The notes below the pieces were generated by a model. It ran no database searches. It saw only the letters and a program-made list of their open reading frames with translations, and had not been told where the DNA came from. Source: an uncultured Muribaculaceae bacterium (GTDB taxonomy: Bacteria; Bacteroidota; Bacteroidia; Bacteroidales; Muribaculaceae). From it: a stretch of DNA of 64,000 nt. Below, in pieces: positions 34,156-43,218 of the stretch; position 1 is the stretch's first letter; every line of letters begins with the position of its first letter. Position numbers and translations under genes: made by a program. The stretch is taken from assembly GCA_910587185.1 (NCBI GenBank), contig CAJULY010000012.1:1-64000 (forward strand), in the 5' to 3' direction.

Positions 34156-35679
34156 ATGATGCATACCCAACAGTTTGAGATGGTGGCCAAGACCTTCCAG
34201 GGATTGGAAGATGTGCTGGCCGAAGAATTGCGCTCGCTTGGCGCGACTAATGTGGAACCGGGCCGCAGAATGGTTTCCTTCGAAGGTGACCGCGCCATGC
34301 TTTACAAGGCCAACATGTGTTGCCGCACCGCCCTGCGCATTCTCAAACCGATATATAAATTCACAGCCGCCGACCCCGACGAGCTCTATGAACTCATCAA
34401 GGAATATGACTGGAGCTCCGTCCTGAGTCTCGACAAGACGTTTTCGATTGACACCGTCTCCAATTCCGAAGAGTTTACCCATTCACGCTATGTGACCTAC
34501 CGAGTCAAGGACGGAATTGTCGATTATTTCCGCGACAAGTTCGGCCCCGAGTCGCGCCCGCGCGTAAGGCTTCAGGATGCCGACGTCAGAATCAACGTCC
34601 ACATCCAGGGTGAGCGCGTGACTGTCTCACTCGACTCGTCGGGAGAATCGCTCCACAAACGCGGCTACCGTGTTGCCCAGACCGAAGCGCCGATCAACGA
34701 AGTGCTCGCTGCCGGAATCATTCTGAAAAGCGGTTGGCGCGGCGATTGTCCTTTTGTCGATCCAATGTGCGGTTCCGGAACATTTGTCATCGAGGCAGCG
34801 CTCATCGCCGCCGGAATCAATCCCGGCGTCTATCGTCGCCGGTTCGCCTTCGAGTCATGGCCCGATTTCGATGCGGAACTTTTCGATGCGATCTATAACG
34901 ACGATTCACGGGAGCGCACGGTCGATTTCCCGATAATCGGTTGCGACATGTCGCCGAAAGCCATAGCCATAGCCACGGAAAACGTGAAAAGCGCCGGTGT
35001 CGGCAAATTCGTCTCTCTGGAGGTGAAGCCTCTTTCCCAGTGGAATGAAGCGCCCGCCAACGGAGTGCTGGTCACCAATCCCCCCTACGGCGAGCGCATC
35101 AGCTCCGACGACATGGAAGGCCTCTATTCTCTGATCGGTCAGAAACTCAAACAGGTCTTCACAGGCTACCATGCATGGATAATCGGCTACCGCGAGGAAT
35201 ATTTCCAGAAAATAGGACTCGCGCCCTCACTCAAAGAACCGATATTTAACGGAGCTCTCGAATGTGAGCTGCGCGAATATGTGATTTTCGAGGGCGACTA
35301 CAAATCATTCCGTCGGGAAGGCGGCCATCTCAAGACCGCTCCGGCCGACAGTGAGCGTCACGAACGCGGCAGAAGGACAAGCGACCGCGAATGGCGCGAC
35401 CGCGCACGCCGCGGAGGGTTCGGAGGCAAGAGTTTTGACCGCGACAGAAAAGCTCCCCGCAAAGGAGAGTCAAAATATGCGCCGACCAAAGGCCGCTTCG
35501 CCAAGACAGTGCAGCGCGAAGAGCCCTCGGAGAACCCTCTGGCAGCCCGTCGAAACGTGCATGCCCTCAAAGGAATCATCGGACGCAAGCCTTCGCTTTC
35601 GGAAGACAAGACCGGAGTGACATTCCGTCCGCGCCGACGCTGGAAACGCCCGGGCCAGTCGGAGGAAGGAAACGACTGA
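34156..35679 (+). CDS. THUMP-domain 23S rRNA-type methyltransferase (RlmL/RlmKL N-half-like)
   Basis: A 507-residue SAM-dependent RNA N2-guanine methyltransferase. The THUMP domain spans about 1-155; the methyltransferase has FVDPMCGSGTFVIEAALIAA (SAM-binding motif) and VLVTNPPYGERI (catalytic NPPY), as in RlmL. After about residue 385 there is a long Arg/Lys-rich disordered tail (RGGFGGKSFDRDRKAPRKGE) that probably helps RNA binding. A TAACTTTG box lies at 34111-34118. Divergent from the MFS gene. Confidence 0.88.
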   Translation: MMHTQQFEMVAKTFQGLEDVLAEELRSLGATNVEPGRRMVSFEGDRAMLYKANMCCRTALRILKPIYKFTAADPDELYELIKEYDWSSVLSLDKTFSIDTVSNSEEFTHSRYVTYRVKDGIVDYFRDKFGPESRPRVRLQDADVRINVHIQGERVTVSLDSSGESLHKRGYRVAQTEAPINEVLAAGIILKSGWRGDCPFVDPMCGSGTFVIEAALIAAGINPGVYRRRFAFESWPDFDAELFDAIYNDDSRERTVDFPIIGCDMSPKAIAIATENVKSAGVGKFVSLEVKPLSQWNEAPANGVLVTNPPYGERISSDDMEGLYSLIGQKLKQVFTGYHAWIIGYREEYFQKIGLAPSLKEPIFNGALECELREYVIFEGDYKSFRREGGHLKTAPADSERHERGRRTSDREWRDRARRGGFGGKSFDRDRKAPRKGESKYAPTKGRFAKTVQREEPSENPLAARRNVHALKGIIGRKPSLSEDKTGVTFRPRRRWKRPGQSEEGND

Positions 35680-35747
35680 TTCCCGCCAACTCCTTTTTCA
35701 ACCTGTTTTAACATCAGATTCCATCATTACAATTCATAAGCATAGTC

Positions 35748-37022
35748 ATGAAAATTCTATTGCTCGGATCAGGCGGCCGCGAATCGGCTCTTGCCTGGAA
35801 AATAAGTCAGAGTCCATTAACCGACGCTCTTTTTATCGCACCGGGAAACGGCGGCACAGACCAATATGGCACCAATGTGGCCATAAAGCCGCTTGATTTC
35901 GAGGCTGTCAGAAAATTCACCGCCGACAACGCCATCGACATGATTGTCGTCGGCAATGAGGATCCCCTCGTCGAAGGCATTTATGACTACATGAAATCGC
36001 AGATGCCGGAAGTCCTTGTCGTGGGTCCCTCCAAAGCCGGAGCCATGCTTGAAGGAAGCAAGGATTTTGCAAAGAAATTCATGACTGACATGAATATCCC
36101 TACCGCCCGCTACCAGTCTTTCACCAAGGAAACAGCCGATGAAGGATGTGAGTTTCTCGGCACGCTCAAGGCTCCTTACGTACTCAAAGCCGACGGACTC
36201 GCTGCTGGAAAAGGAGTGTTGATCATCAACGACCTTGAAGAGGCCCGCAAGAGTCTCCGCGAAATGCTGTCGGGAATGTTCGGCGGTGCGAGCGCCACGG
36301 TTGTGGTGGAAGAATATCTTTCCGGAATCGAATGCTCTGTCTTCGTCCTCACTGACGGCAACGGAGGCTACCGCATACTGCCTGTCGCCAAAGACTACAA
36401 ACGCATAGGGGAAGGCGACACAGGCCTCAACACCGGCGGCATGGGCGCCGTAAGTCCCGTCCCCTTTGCCGATGCAGCTTTTATGGAGAAAGTCGAAGAG
36501 CGCATCATCCGTCCTACCATAAAAGGACTTCTCGACGCAGGCATAACCTATCGCGGATTCATATTCCTGGGTCTCATAAATGTCGAAAGCAATCCTATGG
36601 TGATCGAATACAACGTGCGCATGGGCGACCCGGAGACTGAAGCCGTCATGCTTCGCGTGGATTCCGACCTGGTAGAACTTATGAAAGCTGCCGCAGAGGG
36701 AAATCTCGGCGATCTCGAGCTGCGCCACAGCCCCATGGCTGCCGCGACGGTGATGATGGTAAGTGGCGGATATCCCGGCTCCTATCCCAAAGGAAAAGCT
36801 ATCACCGGCATAGAAAATGTCACCGACAGCATAGTATTCCATGCCGGAACGGCCCGCGACGCTCAAGGCTCGCTCGTAACTTCCGGAGGCCGCGTTCTCG
36901 CCGCCAGCTCCCTCGGCAAGACTCTCGAGGAAGCTCTCGCCAAGAGCTACGCATCGGTTGGTAAAATCAATTTTGACGGAGCCTATTTCCGCCGTGATAT
37001 CGGCCGCGATGTGATGGCCTGA
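35748..37022 (+). CDS. purD: Phosphoribosylamine-glycine ligase
   Basis: A 424-residue ATP-grasp enzyme, second step of de novo purine synthesis. It begins MKILLLGSGGRESALAWKIS and shows APYVLKADGLAAGKGVLIIN, EEYLSGIECSVFVLTDGNGG, NTGGMGAVSPVPFADAAF and VIEYNVRMGDPETEAVMLR. Full length. It is 68 bp after the methyltransferase and 14 bp before the next membrane protein, so likely co-transcribed with the latter. Confidence 0.97.
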   Translation: MKILLLGSGGRESALAWKISQSPLTDALFIAPGNGGTDQYGTNVAIKPLDFEAVRKFTADNAIDMIVVGNEDPLVEGIYDYMKSQMPEVLVVGPSKAGAMLEGSKDFAKKFMTDMNIPTARYQSFTKETADEGCEFLGTLKAPYVLKADGLAAGKGVLIINDLEEARKSLREMLSGMFGGASATVVVEEYLSGIECSVFVLTDGNGGYRILPVAKDYKRIGEGDTGLNTGGMGAVSPVPFADAAFMEKVEERIIRPTIKGLLDAGITYRGFIFLGLINVESNPMVIEYNVRMGDPETEAVMLRVDSDLVELMKAAAEGNLGDLELRHSPMAAATVMMVSGGYPGSYPKGKAITGIENVTDSIVFHAGTARDAQGSLVTSGGRVLAASSLGKTLEEALAKSYASVGKINFDGAYFRRDIGRDVMA

Positions 37023-37036
37023 CCACAATTTGGATT

Positions 37037-38026
37037 TTGAAACCCTCCGAACGTACATTCACCCGATTGTTGCGCAGCCGGCTTGGAGCCTACATGCTTG
37101 CCGGCCTCTCGTTTCTGCTCATATTCGCGGCTTCCGTTCTCGCCAAACTGCCGGCTGTTCCCACAGCCCGCGGGCTTGTCACAGGCATGGGAGCCGCCCC
37201 CCATATTTCGGGCACCGCCTCAGTTGGCGGGGCCTTAGCGCTCATAGCGCTGATTATGGCTGGAATGGCCATAATCAACAAGACTTTCAACTTCCTGAGG
37301 ACATCCTCGATGATCTACATCGGGGTCTTCGGGGTCATGGAGGCGGCCAGTCCTATCATCTCGACACGCTTGAGCTCCGGAATGATAGTTGCGATAGTCA
37401 TGTTGTCGGCGCTGGGTCTGATGTATTCCATCTATCAACGACCAAAACAATGTGCCAAGCGCATATTTCTCACTTTTTTCCTTCTCTCGCTCGGCTCCAT
37501 GGCACAGTATGCGTTCATCGCGTATATTCCTGTTTTCATAGCCGGATGCGCTCAGATGAGATGTTTCTCCATGAAATCGCTCATGGCTGCAGGCGTAGGG
37601 ATTGCCGTGCCGTGGTGGATTATGTGGGGGGCCGGAATCATCCACTGGTCCGACTTGGTATTTCCAGCCAATCTCAGCATCTTTTCGCAGCTTGACCTTG
37701 AAGACATCGCCCAGCTTGTTGCAGTGATTGTCGTCACGGTGATAGCAGGATTCACCCTGACTCTGGTAAACATGGTGAAGATATACAGCTACAATGCCCG
37801 GACGCGGTCATTCAACGGGCTGCTCGTGACCGTGACCATAGCCACGCTGCTGCTGGCCATGGTGGATTTCGCCAACGTGACGGCCTATCTGACTCTGCTT
37901 AACTGCTGCGTGGCCTATCAGGCGGCCCTTTGCTTCAAGATTACCGCGGAGAAACGGGGCTATCTGACCGTTGTCGCGCTTCTGTCAATATATTTCATTC
38001 TGTTCGCATGGAGCATTTTCATATAA
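37037..38026 (+). CDS. Polytopic membrane protein, unknown
   Basis: A 329-residue protein with about nine or ten membrane helices, starting SRLGAYMLAGLSFLLIFAAS. I do not recognise it with certainty; it resembles large hydrophobic proteins placed by purD or pdxB in Bacteroidales. The start is a TTG at 37037, the earliest well-spaced codon; the first ATG would be 19 codons later and would cut into the first helix. It is 14 bp after purD and its last 19 bp overlap pdxB. Confidence 0.65.
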   Translation: MKPSERTFTRLLRSRLGAYMLAGLSFLLIFAASVLAKLPAVPTARGLVTGMGAAPHISGTASVGGALALIALIMAGMAIINKTFNFLRTSSMIYIGVFGVMEAASPIISTRLSSGMIVAIVMLSALGLMYSIYQRPKQCAKRIFLTFFLLSLGSMAQYAFIAYIPVFIAGCAQMRCFSMKSLMAAGVGIAVPWWIMWGAGIIHWSDLVFPANLSIFSQLDLEDIAQLVAVIVVTVIAGFTLTLVNMVKIYSYNARTRSFNGLLVTVTIATLLLAMVDFANVTAYLTLLNCCVAYQAALCFKITAEKRGYLTVVALLSIYFILFAWSIFI

Positions 38027-39027
38027 TAATAGAAAAAAACATTCCCTTCATAAGGGGTGTGTTCGATGACGTTGCAAGCGTATCTTATCTTGCGCCCGAG
38101 GAAATCACACGTGAGGCAATGAAAGACGCCGACGCATTGGTAACACGTACACGCACACGCTGTGACCGGAATCTGCTGGAAGGTTCACGATGCCGCATCA
38201 TCGCTTCCGCCACTATCGGACTCGACCATATAGACACCGCATGGTGTTCGCAAAACCGCATCTCCGTAAAAAACGCTCCCGGTTGCAATGCCCCGGCTGT
38301 CGCACAATACGTATTCGCTTCCATAATCTCGGCTTACGGGACCGATCTCCGCGGCCTTACTCTCGGCATTGTCGGAGTGGGCCATGTCGGTTCAATCGTC
38401 AAGGACTGGGGCGAACGTCTCGGCATGACGGTTATGGGCGTCGATCCGCCACGCGCCGAGGTAGAAAAGGATGAGACTTTCCATTCACTGGAAGAGACCG
38501 CGGCGAAGGCCGACATCATAACGGTCCACACTCCATATACGCGAAGCGGAGCGCACGCCACCCACCATCTTTTCGATTCGGCATTCTTTTCATCGCTGAA
38601 GCGCTCGCCGATGATCATCAATTCGGCCCGCGGAGCCATCATAGACACTCCCGCGCTGAAAGAGGCCATGAAGGAAGGACGCGTCAGCCGAGCCGTCATC
38701 GACTGCTGGGAAAACGAGCCCGGCATAGACCGCGTTCTCCTTGACGAGGCGTATATAGCCACGCCGCACATCGCAGGATATTCACGCGAAGGCAAAATCC
38801 GCGCTACAGTCATGGCTGCCACAGCAGTAGCCGAAGCTCTCGGATTGCCGAAACCGGTGTTTGAAGAGAATGTCGCCCCGGGCGCGGCCCGAAACATTAC
38901 AGCTGAAGGGATCGCAGCAAGCTACGATCCGTTCAGGGACACAGCTCTTCTGCGCGCCACGCCCGAAAATTTCGAACGTCTGCGCAACACCTACGACCTT
39001 CGCCCTGAAGTCCCCGAGCGCCCGTAA
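38008..39027 (+). CDS. pdxB: Erythronate-4-phosphate dehydrogenase
   Basis: A 339-residue D-2-hydroxyacid-dehydrogenase-family enzyme of pyridoxal-phosphate synthesis. The ATG at 38008 starts MEHFHIIIEKNIPFIRGVFD, the usual PdxB opening. It has SATIGLDHIDTAWCSQN, the NAD loop LGIVGVGHVGSIVKDWGERL, NSARGAIIDTPALKEAMKEG and ATPHIAGYSREGKIRAT with catalytic His. A DUF3410-like C-terminal dimer domain is present but somewhat short. It overlaps the previous gene by 19 bp. Confidence 0.93.
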   Translation: MEHFHIIIEKNIPFIRGVFDDVASVSYLAPEEITREAMKDADALVTRTRTRCDRNLLEGSRCRIIASATIGLDHIDTAWCSQNRISVKNAPGCNAPAVAQYVFASIISAYGTDLRGLTLGIVGVGHVGSIVKDWGERLGMTVMGVDPPRAEVEKDETFHSLEETAAKADIITVHTPYTRSGAHATHHLFDSAFFSSLKRSPMIINSARGAIIDTPALKEAMKEGRVSRAVIDCWENEPGIDRVLLDEAYIATPHIAGYSREGKIRATVMAATAVAEALGLPKPVFEENVAPGAARNITAEGIAASYDPFRDTALLRATPENFERLRNTYDLRPEVPERP

Positions 39028-39044
39028 CATATTCTGAAAAGCTT

Positions 39045-39090
39045 AAAAAAATCCGGACCAGTCATAACCGACCGATCCGGACCTTTTTTC
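39045..39090. terminator. Bidirectional terminator between pdxB and the envelope operon
   Basis: TCCGGA arms at 39052-39057 and 39076-39081 pair across an 18-nt loop, with A run on the left and T run (39084-39089) on the right. ATCCGGACC is also a direct repeat. Placed between convergent genes, it probably serves both sides. Confidence 0.55.
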
Positions 39091-39108
39091 TGCTGTTTCT
39101 ATATGTTT

Positions 39109-39999
39109 TCAATAGAAGAGGATGAGCCCTGTGGAGAAGGGCCGGAATTTTAGCTGCCCGGCGCCACGAAGCACAGTCTGAGGAGAGTAACGGGCATAGA
39201 GATTAAGCCCCCAGCCTATTTTCACAATGGCGATCAGATCCATCGAGAAACGGCGCTGACCGATATGGTTGGTCTTCTCCTTGACTTCATTCCCGTCGGC
39301 ATCGGTCCACTTCGTCAGCAGGCTTCCGTGGGAGTTGTAGTTAAATACTGCTCCTACCGACATGTAGAAATGCGAACCGTCCATAGTGCGCACCGGTATC
39401 GACTGCCCCCACAGCACCGGAATGCCCATGCTGAACACTTTCAGGCGCGAGCCGTGACCTTTTGCTCCCTCCGGATACAGGCCGGTGGTGATGCCGCCGT
39501 TTTCGGTGGAAATGAATCGTACATCGCTCGTCGATATGCGATAGTTCCGCCAGTCGAAGCCGAAACCGATCGAAATATTTGAGTTCTTCCACGGCATTGT
39601 ATATTTGAGGGATAGCATGTTCAGCCAGGAGATTTCAAGCGATTTTCCCATCTCTATGCCTGTCCCGTCGGGCTGTCCGCAGGCATTCGTCCATCCAAGT
39701 CCGGGGCCTCCCATGCAGAGATCCCAGTTGCTGCTGTAGCCGGGATAGCCGGTCGATATAGGTGAGAACCAGCGGCGCTGGTTAAGGGTGACCGGTCCGT
39801 CAAAATTTCGGGTTATAGTTTCGGTCAGCGAATCGCCGTTTTGAAACCGGGTTATCTTTATTGCCGTTCCGGCGGGGCTTTCCGTTATTATCAGTTGCGA
39901 GGCATCCTCGACTTTAGCCAGAGTATCTGCATCATTGGCGGCTAACGCTGTCACCGCGCCTGTCACAGTCAGGGCCACGGTCAATAATATCTTTTTCAT
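39109..39999 (-). CDS. Outer-membrane beta-barrel-like protein
   Basis: A 296-residue exported protein with signal peptide MKKILLTVALTVTGAVTALA. After about residue 70 it shows alternating strands rich in aromatic and Gly residues (ISIGFGFDWRNYRIST, HFYMSVGAVFNYNSHGSLLT, LNLYARYSPQTVL) and ends FRPFSTGLILFY, the closing-strand pattern of outer-membrane barrels (PorT-like). It follows a related barrel gene by 3 bp, last in an ECF-sigma operon. Confidence 0.75.
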   Translation of the reverse strand: MKKILLTVALTVTGAVTALAANDADTLAKVEDASQLIITESPAGTAIKITRFQNGDSLTETITRNFDGPVTLNQRRWFSPISTGYPGYSSNWDLCMGGPGLGWTNACGQPDGTGIEMGKSLEISWLNMLSLKYTMPWKNSNISIGFGFDWRNYRISTSDVRFISTENGGITTGLYPEGAKGHGSRLKVFSMGIPVLWGQSIPVRTMDGSHFYMSVGAVFNYNSHGSLLTKWTDADGNEVKEKTNHIGQRRFSMDLIAIVKIGWGLNLYARYSPQTVLRGAGQLKFRPFSTGLILFY

Positions 40000-40002
40000 C
40001 TT

Positions 40003-40863
40003 TTATAATCCCATTGAGAGTCCGAAAGAAAGTGTTTTAATCTCAGGTCCGAAGCGATGCTTGAACACGCTGACAGGTGACCACCTGACATAGACGGAGA
40101 AAGCATCGAAATCGCCGATGGCAAATGTGAAATCCGGAGTCAGAAGCCGCTGATGGAGACCTTTGACCTTGAGGGTATGTTTCTCATCGTCGAGACTGTA
40201 GGAAGTCTTGGCTTTTGCGGCCACGTTGAAGTTCATTGTCGCGGATATCTTGAAGCCGAACGAGCGATGGATACGCTGACGGTAGTAGAAAGGCACGTGG
40301 AGGCGCCATATCATGAGATGGGAATGGACATTTCGTGCCCCTTCGGGGGCATCCGTGAGCTCAAACATATCGTTTTCAACGCCGACTTTCTTATGACGGC
40401 GAATAAACAGTTTCATGTTGCCGGCTCCGACACCCAGACCGAACGAGGCCGTTCCTCCTCCGGGCGTATAACGATAGCCGAGAAATTCGCGGACACCGTA
40501 TTCTATAGACGTGCGGAATGGTTCGGGAGTGTCGTAGGGAGTTACGATTCCGAAATACATATCATTGCATACTACGGTTTCGCGTCGTGGATAATGGCGG
40601 TGCGAACGTGACATGAAAGGTGTTGATAATGTTGGCAGTCCTTTCTCTTCGGTTTCTTTTGTGATCGAGTAGAGAAACCGGTAATCAGGTTGGGAGGATG
40701 TTCCCTCGACCTTCACCTCGGTCTTTTGGCCGTTCTCGGTGACGATTACTTTCAAGGGACTCTCGATGTTGGCCACTGTGTCGGGATCCAGTTCCTCCGG
40801 TTCGCCGGCAAAAGCTGACGCAACGAAAAGCATCGAAATGATGAAAAATGAAAAATGTCTCAT
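40003..40863 (-). CDS. Outer-membrane beta-barrel-like protein
   Basis: A 286-residue exported protein, signal MRHFSFFIISMLFVASAFAG. The region after the signal resembles that of the next gene (DTVANIESPLKVIVTENGQK compared with its neighbour), then strand-rich segments (GGGTASFGLGVGAGNMKLFI, DAFSVYVRWSPVSVFKHRFG) and the end LSFGLSMGL. The pair looks paralogous in design. It is 7 bp after the 144-residue envelope gene. Confidence 0.75.
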   Translation of the reverse strand: MRHFSFFIISMLFVASAFAGEPEELDPDTVANIESPLKVIVTENGQKTEVKVEGTSSQPDYRFLYSITKETEEKGLPTLSTPFMSRSHRHYPRRETVVCNDMYFGIVTPYDTPEPFRTSIEYGVREFLGYRYTPGGGTASFGLGVGAGNMKLFIRRHKKVGVENDMFELTDAPEGARNVHSHLMIWRLHVPFYYRQRIHRSFGFKISATMNFNVAAKAKTSYSLDDEKHTLKVKGLHQRLLTPDFTFAIGDFDAFSVYVRWSPVSVFKHRFGPEIKTLSFGLSMGL

Positions 40864-40870
40864 ATAGTTG

Positions 40871-41305
40871 TTATTTCAAAAGTTTTTTAACATCGTTCTC
40901 GGAGGCTTTGCCCTCGAGATAGAGAAGAATTATCTTGTTGTCGCCCGAGAGAGTGCCGTTCAGATAAAGTATATATCTGTTGTTCCCGTTAAACGACGGC
41001 AGGCGGTAGAATCCGTAATACAGATGGCCCGCTTTATAGCGCACTTCCTTGCTGACCGCACGCTTGCCGTCGCGGGCTACAAGACGCTCTATCACGGCAC
41101 CCAGTTCCGGATGGTCCGTAAAGGTTATCGAATGATAGAGATTCAGGCTTACCCTGTTAAGGTTTCCGTGATTGAGAATTGTTTCGGAAGCACCTTTCAT
41201 GTCGCGATAGCGCTCCGAGAAAATCTGCTCTATTCCGAGCCCGGTCTGCGCCGAGGCGGCTGCGGCTGTCATCAGTGCTATTAATATAAATATGGCGCGT
41301 CTCAT
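40871..41305 (-). CDS. Small exported protein, DUF6108-like
   Basis: A 144-residue protein with signal MRRAIFILIALMTAAAASAQ. The mature part (GLGIEQIFSERYRDMKGASE, GHLYYGFYRLPSFNGNNRYI, IILLYLEGKASENDVKKLL) resembles the Bacteroidetes DUF6108 family as I recall it; function unknown. Its ATG overlaps the stop of the anti-sigma-like gene (ATGA), so the two are translationally coupled. Confidence 0.65.
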   Translation of the reverse strand: MRRAIFILIALMTAAAASAQTGLGIEQIFSERYRDMKGASETILNHGNLNRVSLNLYHSITFTDHPELGAVIERLVARDGKRAVSKEVRYKAGHLYYGFYRLPSFNGNNRYILYLNGTLSGDNKIILLYLEGKASENDVKKLLK

Positions 41306-41772
41306 AATTCTGAATTATTTATGACTGAAGAAAAAGCACTAAGGTTATCGTCAATCTCGTCGGCCACATCTTCCGACGCCTCGCCAAGAAGACTGAGGTC
41401 ATCGTTTATCAGCTTCATGACCTGTTCGGGATCTTCTGTGGAACGGCCGTCGATATATGCCATGTATTGGGTCTGCGGCTCTCTCAGGAAAAAGTTCCAG
41501 CAGAGCAATCCGACAACGGCGACCGAAGCGGCGGCCGAGAGAAGAGCGGAAAGATGTCGCGGGTGGCGCCGAGAGACAGTCGGGGATTCGGACTGATCCG
41601 GACTCACGGCCGCAAAACTCATCACGGCCCGGGCCTCGTCGGCCTTGGCACCCCTGACCGAAGGATCAGCCAGAGCCTCGCGAAGCCGTCTTTCCTCTTC
41701 GACCGAGGTCAGACCTTCGAAATAGAGCTGTATCAGCTTTCTGATTTCCGGTGTCATATTCTCTTGATTCAT
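41302..41772 (-). CDS. Putative anti-sigma factor, single-pass
   Basis: A 156-residue protein with a cytoplasmic N-terminus (residues 1-73: LIQLYFEGLTSVEEERRLRE, the helical opening seen in Bacteroidetes anti-sigma proteins), one membrane helix (LSALLSAAASVAVVGLLCWN, about 75-95) and a short acidic outer domain with no FecR fold. Directly after the ECF sigma gene (10 bp), it is the natural anti-sigma candidate. No zinc-binding HxxxCxxC is present, so the mode of inhibition differs from the ZAS type. Confidence 0.72.
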   Translation of the reverse strand: MNQENMTPEIRKLIQLYFEGLTSVEEERRLREALADPSVRGAKADEARAVMSFAAVSPDQSESPTVSRRHPRHLSALLSAAASVAVVGLLCWNFFLREPQTQYMAYIDGRSTEDPEQVMKLINDDLSLLGEASEDVADEIDDNLSAFSSVINNSEL

Positions 41773-41782
41773 ATATCGTGGT

Positions 41783-42283
41783 TTATTTTCCGTGACTAAT
41801 GTTATTGCGGTAAGCCTCTCTCACCGTCCGCCGCGCCCGGCTGAGAATCAGCCTGATGTTTCCTTCCGAGAGTCCGGTGCGGGCGGCTATGGCGTCGATC
41901 TCGAATTCATCGCGGTCGCGCATTATCAGAATCATGCGGTCGCGCTCGGAAAGATGAAGTCCTATCAGACGGTTCACCTCGTCATAGAGTTCAGTCTCCG
42001 TCTCGCCGTCGGCCTGAAGGGAACCGATGTCGCTGTCATCGACGGATTCCGTGTCGTGCCTCGATCTCAGGCTGTCTATGCAGGTGTTTCTCATTGCCGT
42101 CATGACAAGTCCTTCGCCGGCATCGCGCTGCCGGCTCCAGAGCCTGACAAACGTGTCCTGCATGGCATCCGAAGCCGCCTCGTTACTGCCGAGGATGCGT
42201 CGGCCTGCCGCCATGAGACGGGGCGCGAGCCTTTGGAAGAGGTCTGCAAGCCTATTATCGTTCCTGTGTCCGGTTTGTGTCAT
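41783..42283 (-). CDS. ECF RNA polymerase sigma factor
   Basis: A 166-residue sigma-70 family ECF factor. The ATG at 42283 follows a purine-rich ribosome-site-like stretch; an ATG at 42319 would add 12 residues. Region 2 is around RILGSNEAASDAMQDTFVRL and MRNTCIDSLRSRHD; region 4 has LSERDRMILIMRDRDEFEID and ARTGLSEGNIRLILSRARRT. First gene of a five-gene array ending in two barrel proteins, which may be its regulon. Confidence 0.88.
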   Translation of the reverse strand: MTQTGHRNDNRLADLFQRLAPRLMAAGRRILGSNEAASDAMQDTFVRLWSRQRDAGEGLVMTAMRNTCIDSLRSRHDTESVDDSDIGSLQADGETETELYDEVNRLIGLHLSERDRMILIMRDRDEFEIDAIAARTGLSEGNIRLILSRARRTVREAYRNNISHGK

Positions 42284-42385
42284 GAACTTCTCTTTTCCAT
42301 CTGATAGACGAAAAGCCATAACGATTTGCAACAGAAATTGGAGAAAATTTCTGCTGTACGATGTTACAACCTGATATTCAAACTA

Positions 42386-42649
42386 TTATTTATTATTCGC
42401 GATCACTTGTTCAAGCGCGCGTGCGAGCTGGTCAGGACAGGAAGTAGCCTTCTCGCGGCAACGGATTCCGCGTAAACGGCTGACAGCCTCATCGATTTTC
42501 ATTCCCTTCACCAGAGCGCCGATCCCCTGAAGATTGCCGTGACACCCCCCGGTAAAGCGTACGTCGCCAAGAGTCATGGTCTCGGGATCATATTCTATGT
42601 CTATCAATTTCGAACAGGTGCCTGATGTTGTATATTTAAGCTCTTTCAT
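42386..42649 (-). CDS. TSCPD-domain protein (TIGR03905 type)
   Basis: An 87-residue protein of the TSCPD family, found alone or fused to ribonucleotide reductases; likely a metal- or nucleic-acid-linked small domain. The ATG at 42649 gives MKELKYTTSGTCSKLIDIEY; the family signature is GGCHGNLQGIGALVKGM and ATSCPDQLA. Cysteines at CRGIRCREKATSCPD-type positions could bind metal. It begins 5 bp after the gene upstream. Confidence 0.85.
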   Translation of the reverse strand: MKELKYTTSGTCSKLIDIEYDPETMTLGDVRFTGGCHGNLQGIGALVKGMKIDEAVSRLRGIRCREKATSCPDQLARALEQVIANNK

Positions 42650-42654
42650 TTTTC

Positions 42655-43218
42655 TTACTGTACTTTGTCTGGTTCGATCGATGTCACAACCCATTTGGAA
42701 GCTCCGCGCCACGGAAGTGTGGCATAAAATTTTTCGTAACGGACTGTCACCGGTATGTTAGTTCCCTGATAACTCTGCGCCTGACGCGCCAGTTCATCCG
42801 ATGCAAAAGAAAATTGCTCGGGATGGGAATATATCTTAGTGGTATCGGCCACTGATTCGGCCGAGACGGCCTGTCCCTCATAAGTCTTGAATATCAGCCC
42901 GCGTTTCTCCACATTGACTATGTAGCATTTCATTGCCGCGTCCTCTACGTATGGACTGCAGTAACGCAGATAGAACGCGCCCGAAAGTATCAATAGGCCG
43001 ATAACAATTGTCCAGATGAGAACCTTGCGGCCCCGATGTCGCCGCTTTTCCTCCTCAACAGGGCGCGCTGAACCGATTCCCGCGGCTCCGGATGCGGGAG
43101 TTCCGGCTTCGCCGCCGAAGTCGATTGTGCGGTCACTCTTTTCCTGAGGGTTTGCCGAAGTTTTCGGATCAGGAGTTTCATCAGAGAGAAAATAATCGGG
43201 TTTGTCGTCGTCAAGCAT
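42655..43218 (-). CDS. Single-pass membrane protein with periplasmic domain, unknown
   Basis: A 187-residue protein. The ATG at 43218 starts MLDDDKPDYFLSDETPDPKT, an acidic, Pro-rich disordered N-terminus of about 65 residues, then a basic stretch (EEEKRRHRGRK), one membrane helix (VLIWTIVIGLLILSGAFYL) and a periplasmic domain of about 90 residues (MKCYIVNVEKRGLIFKTYEG, IPVTVRYEKFYATLPWRGAS). Known only as a Bacteroidetes hypothetical to me. It overlaps the flippase-like gene by 8 bp. Confidence 0.7.
   Translation of the reverse strand: MLDDDKPDYFLSDETPDPKTSANPQEKSDRTIDFGGEAGTPASGAAGIGSARPVEEEKRRHRGRKVLIWTIVIGLLILSGAFYLRYCSPYVEDAAMKCYIVNVEKRGLIFKTYEGQAVSAESVADTTKIYSHPEQFSFASDELARQAQSYQGTNIPVTVRYEKFYATLPWRGASKWVVTSIEPDKVQ

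Noticed and set aside
35817..37058. Long minus-strand open frame (413 codons)
   Set aside because: Antisense to purD, no motif, and purD is certain.
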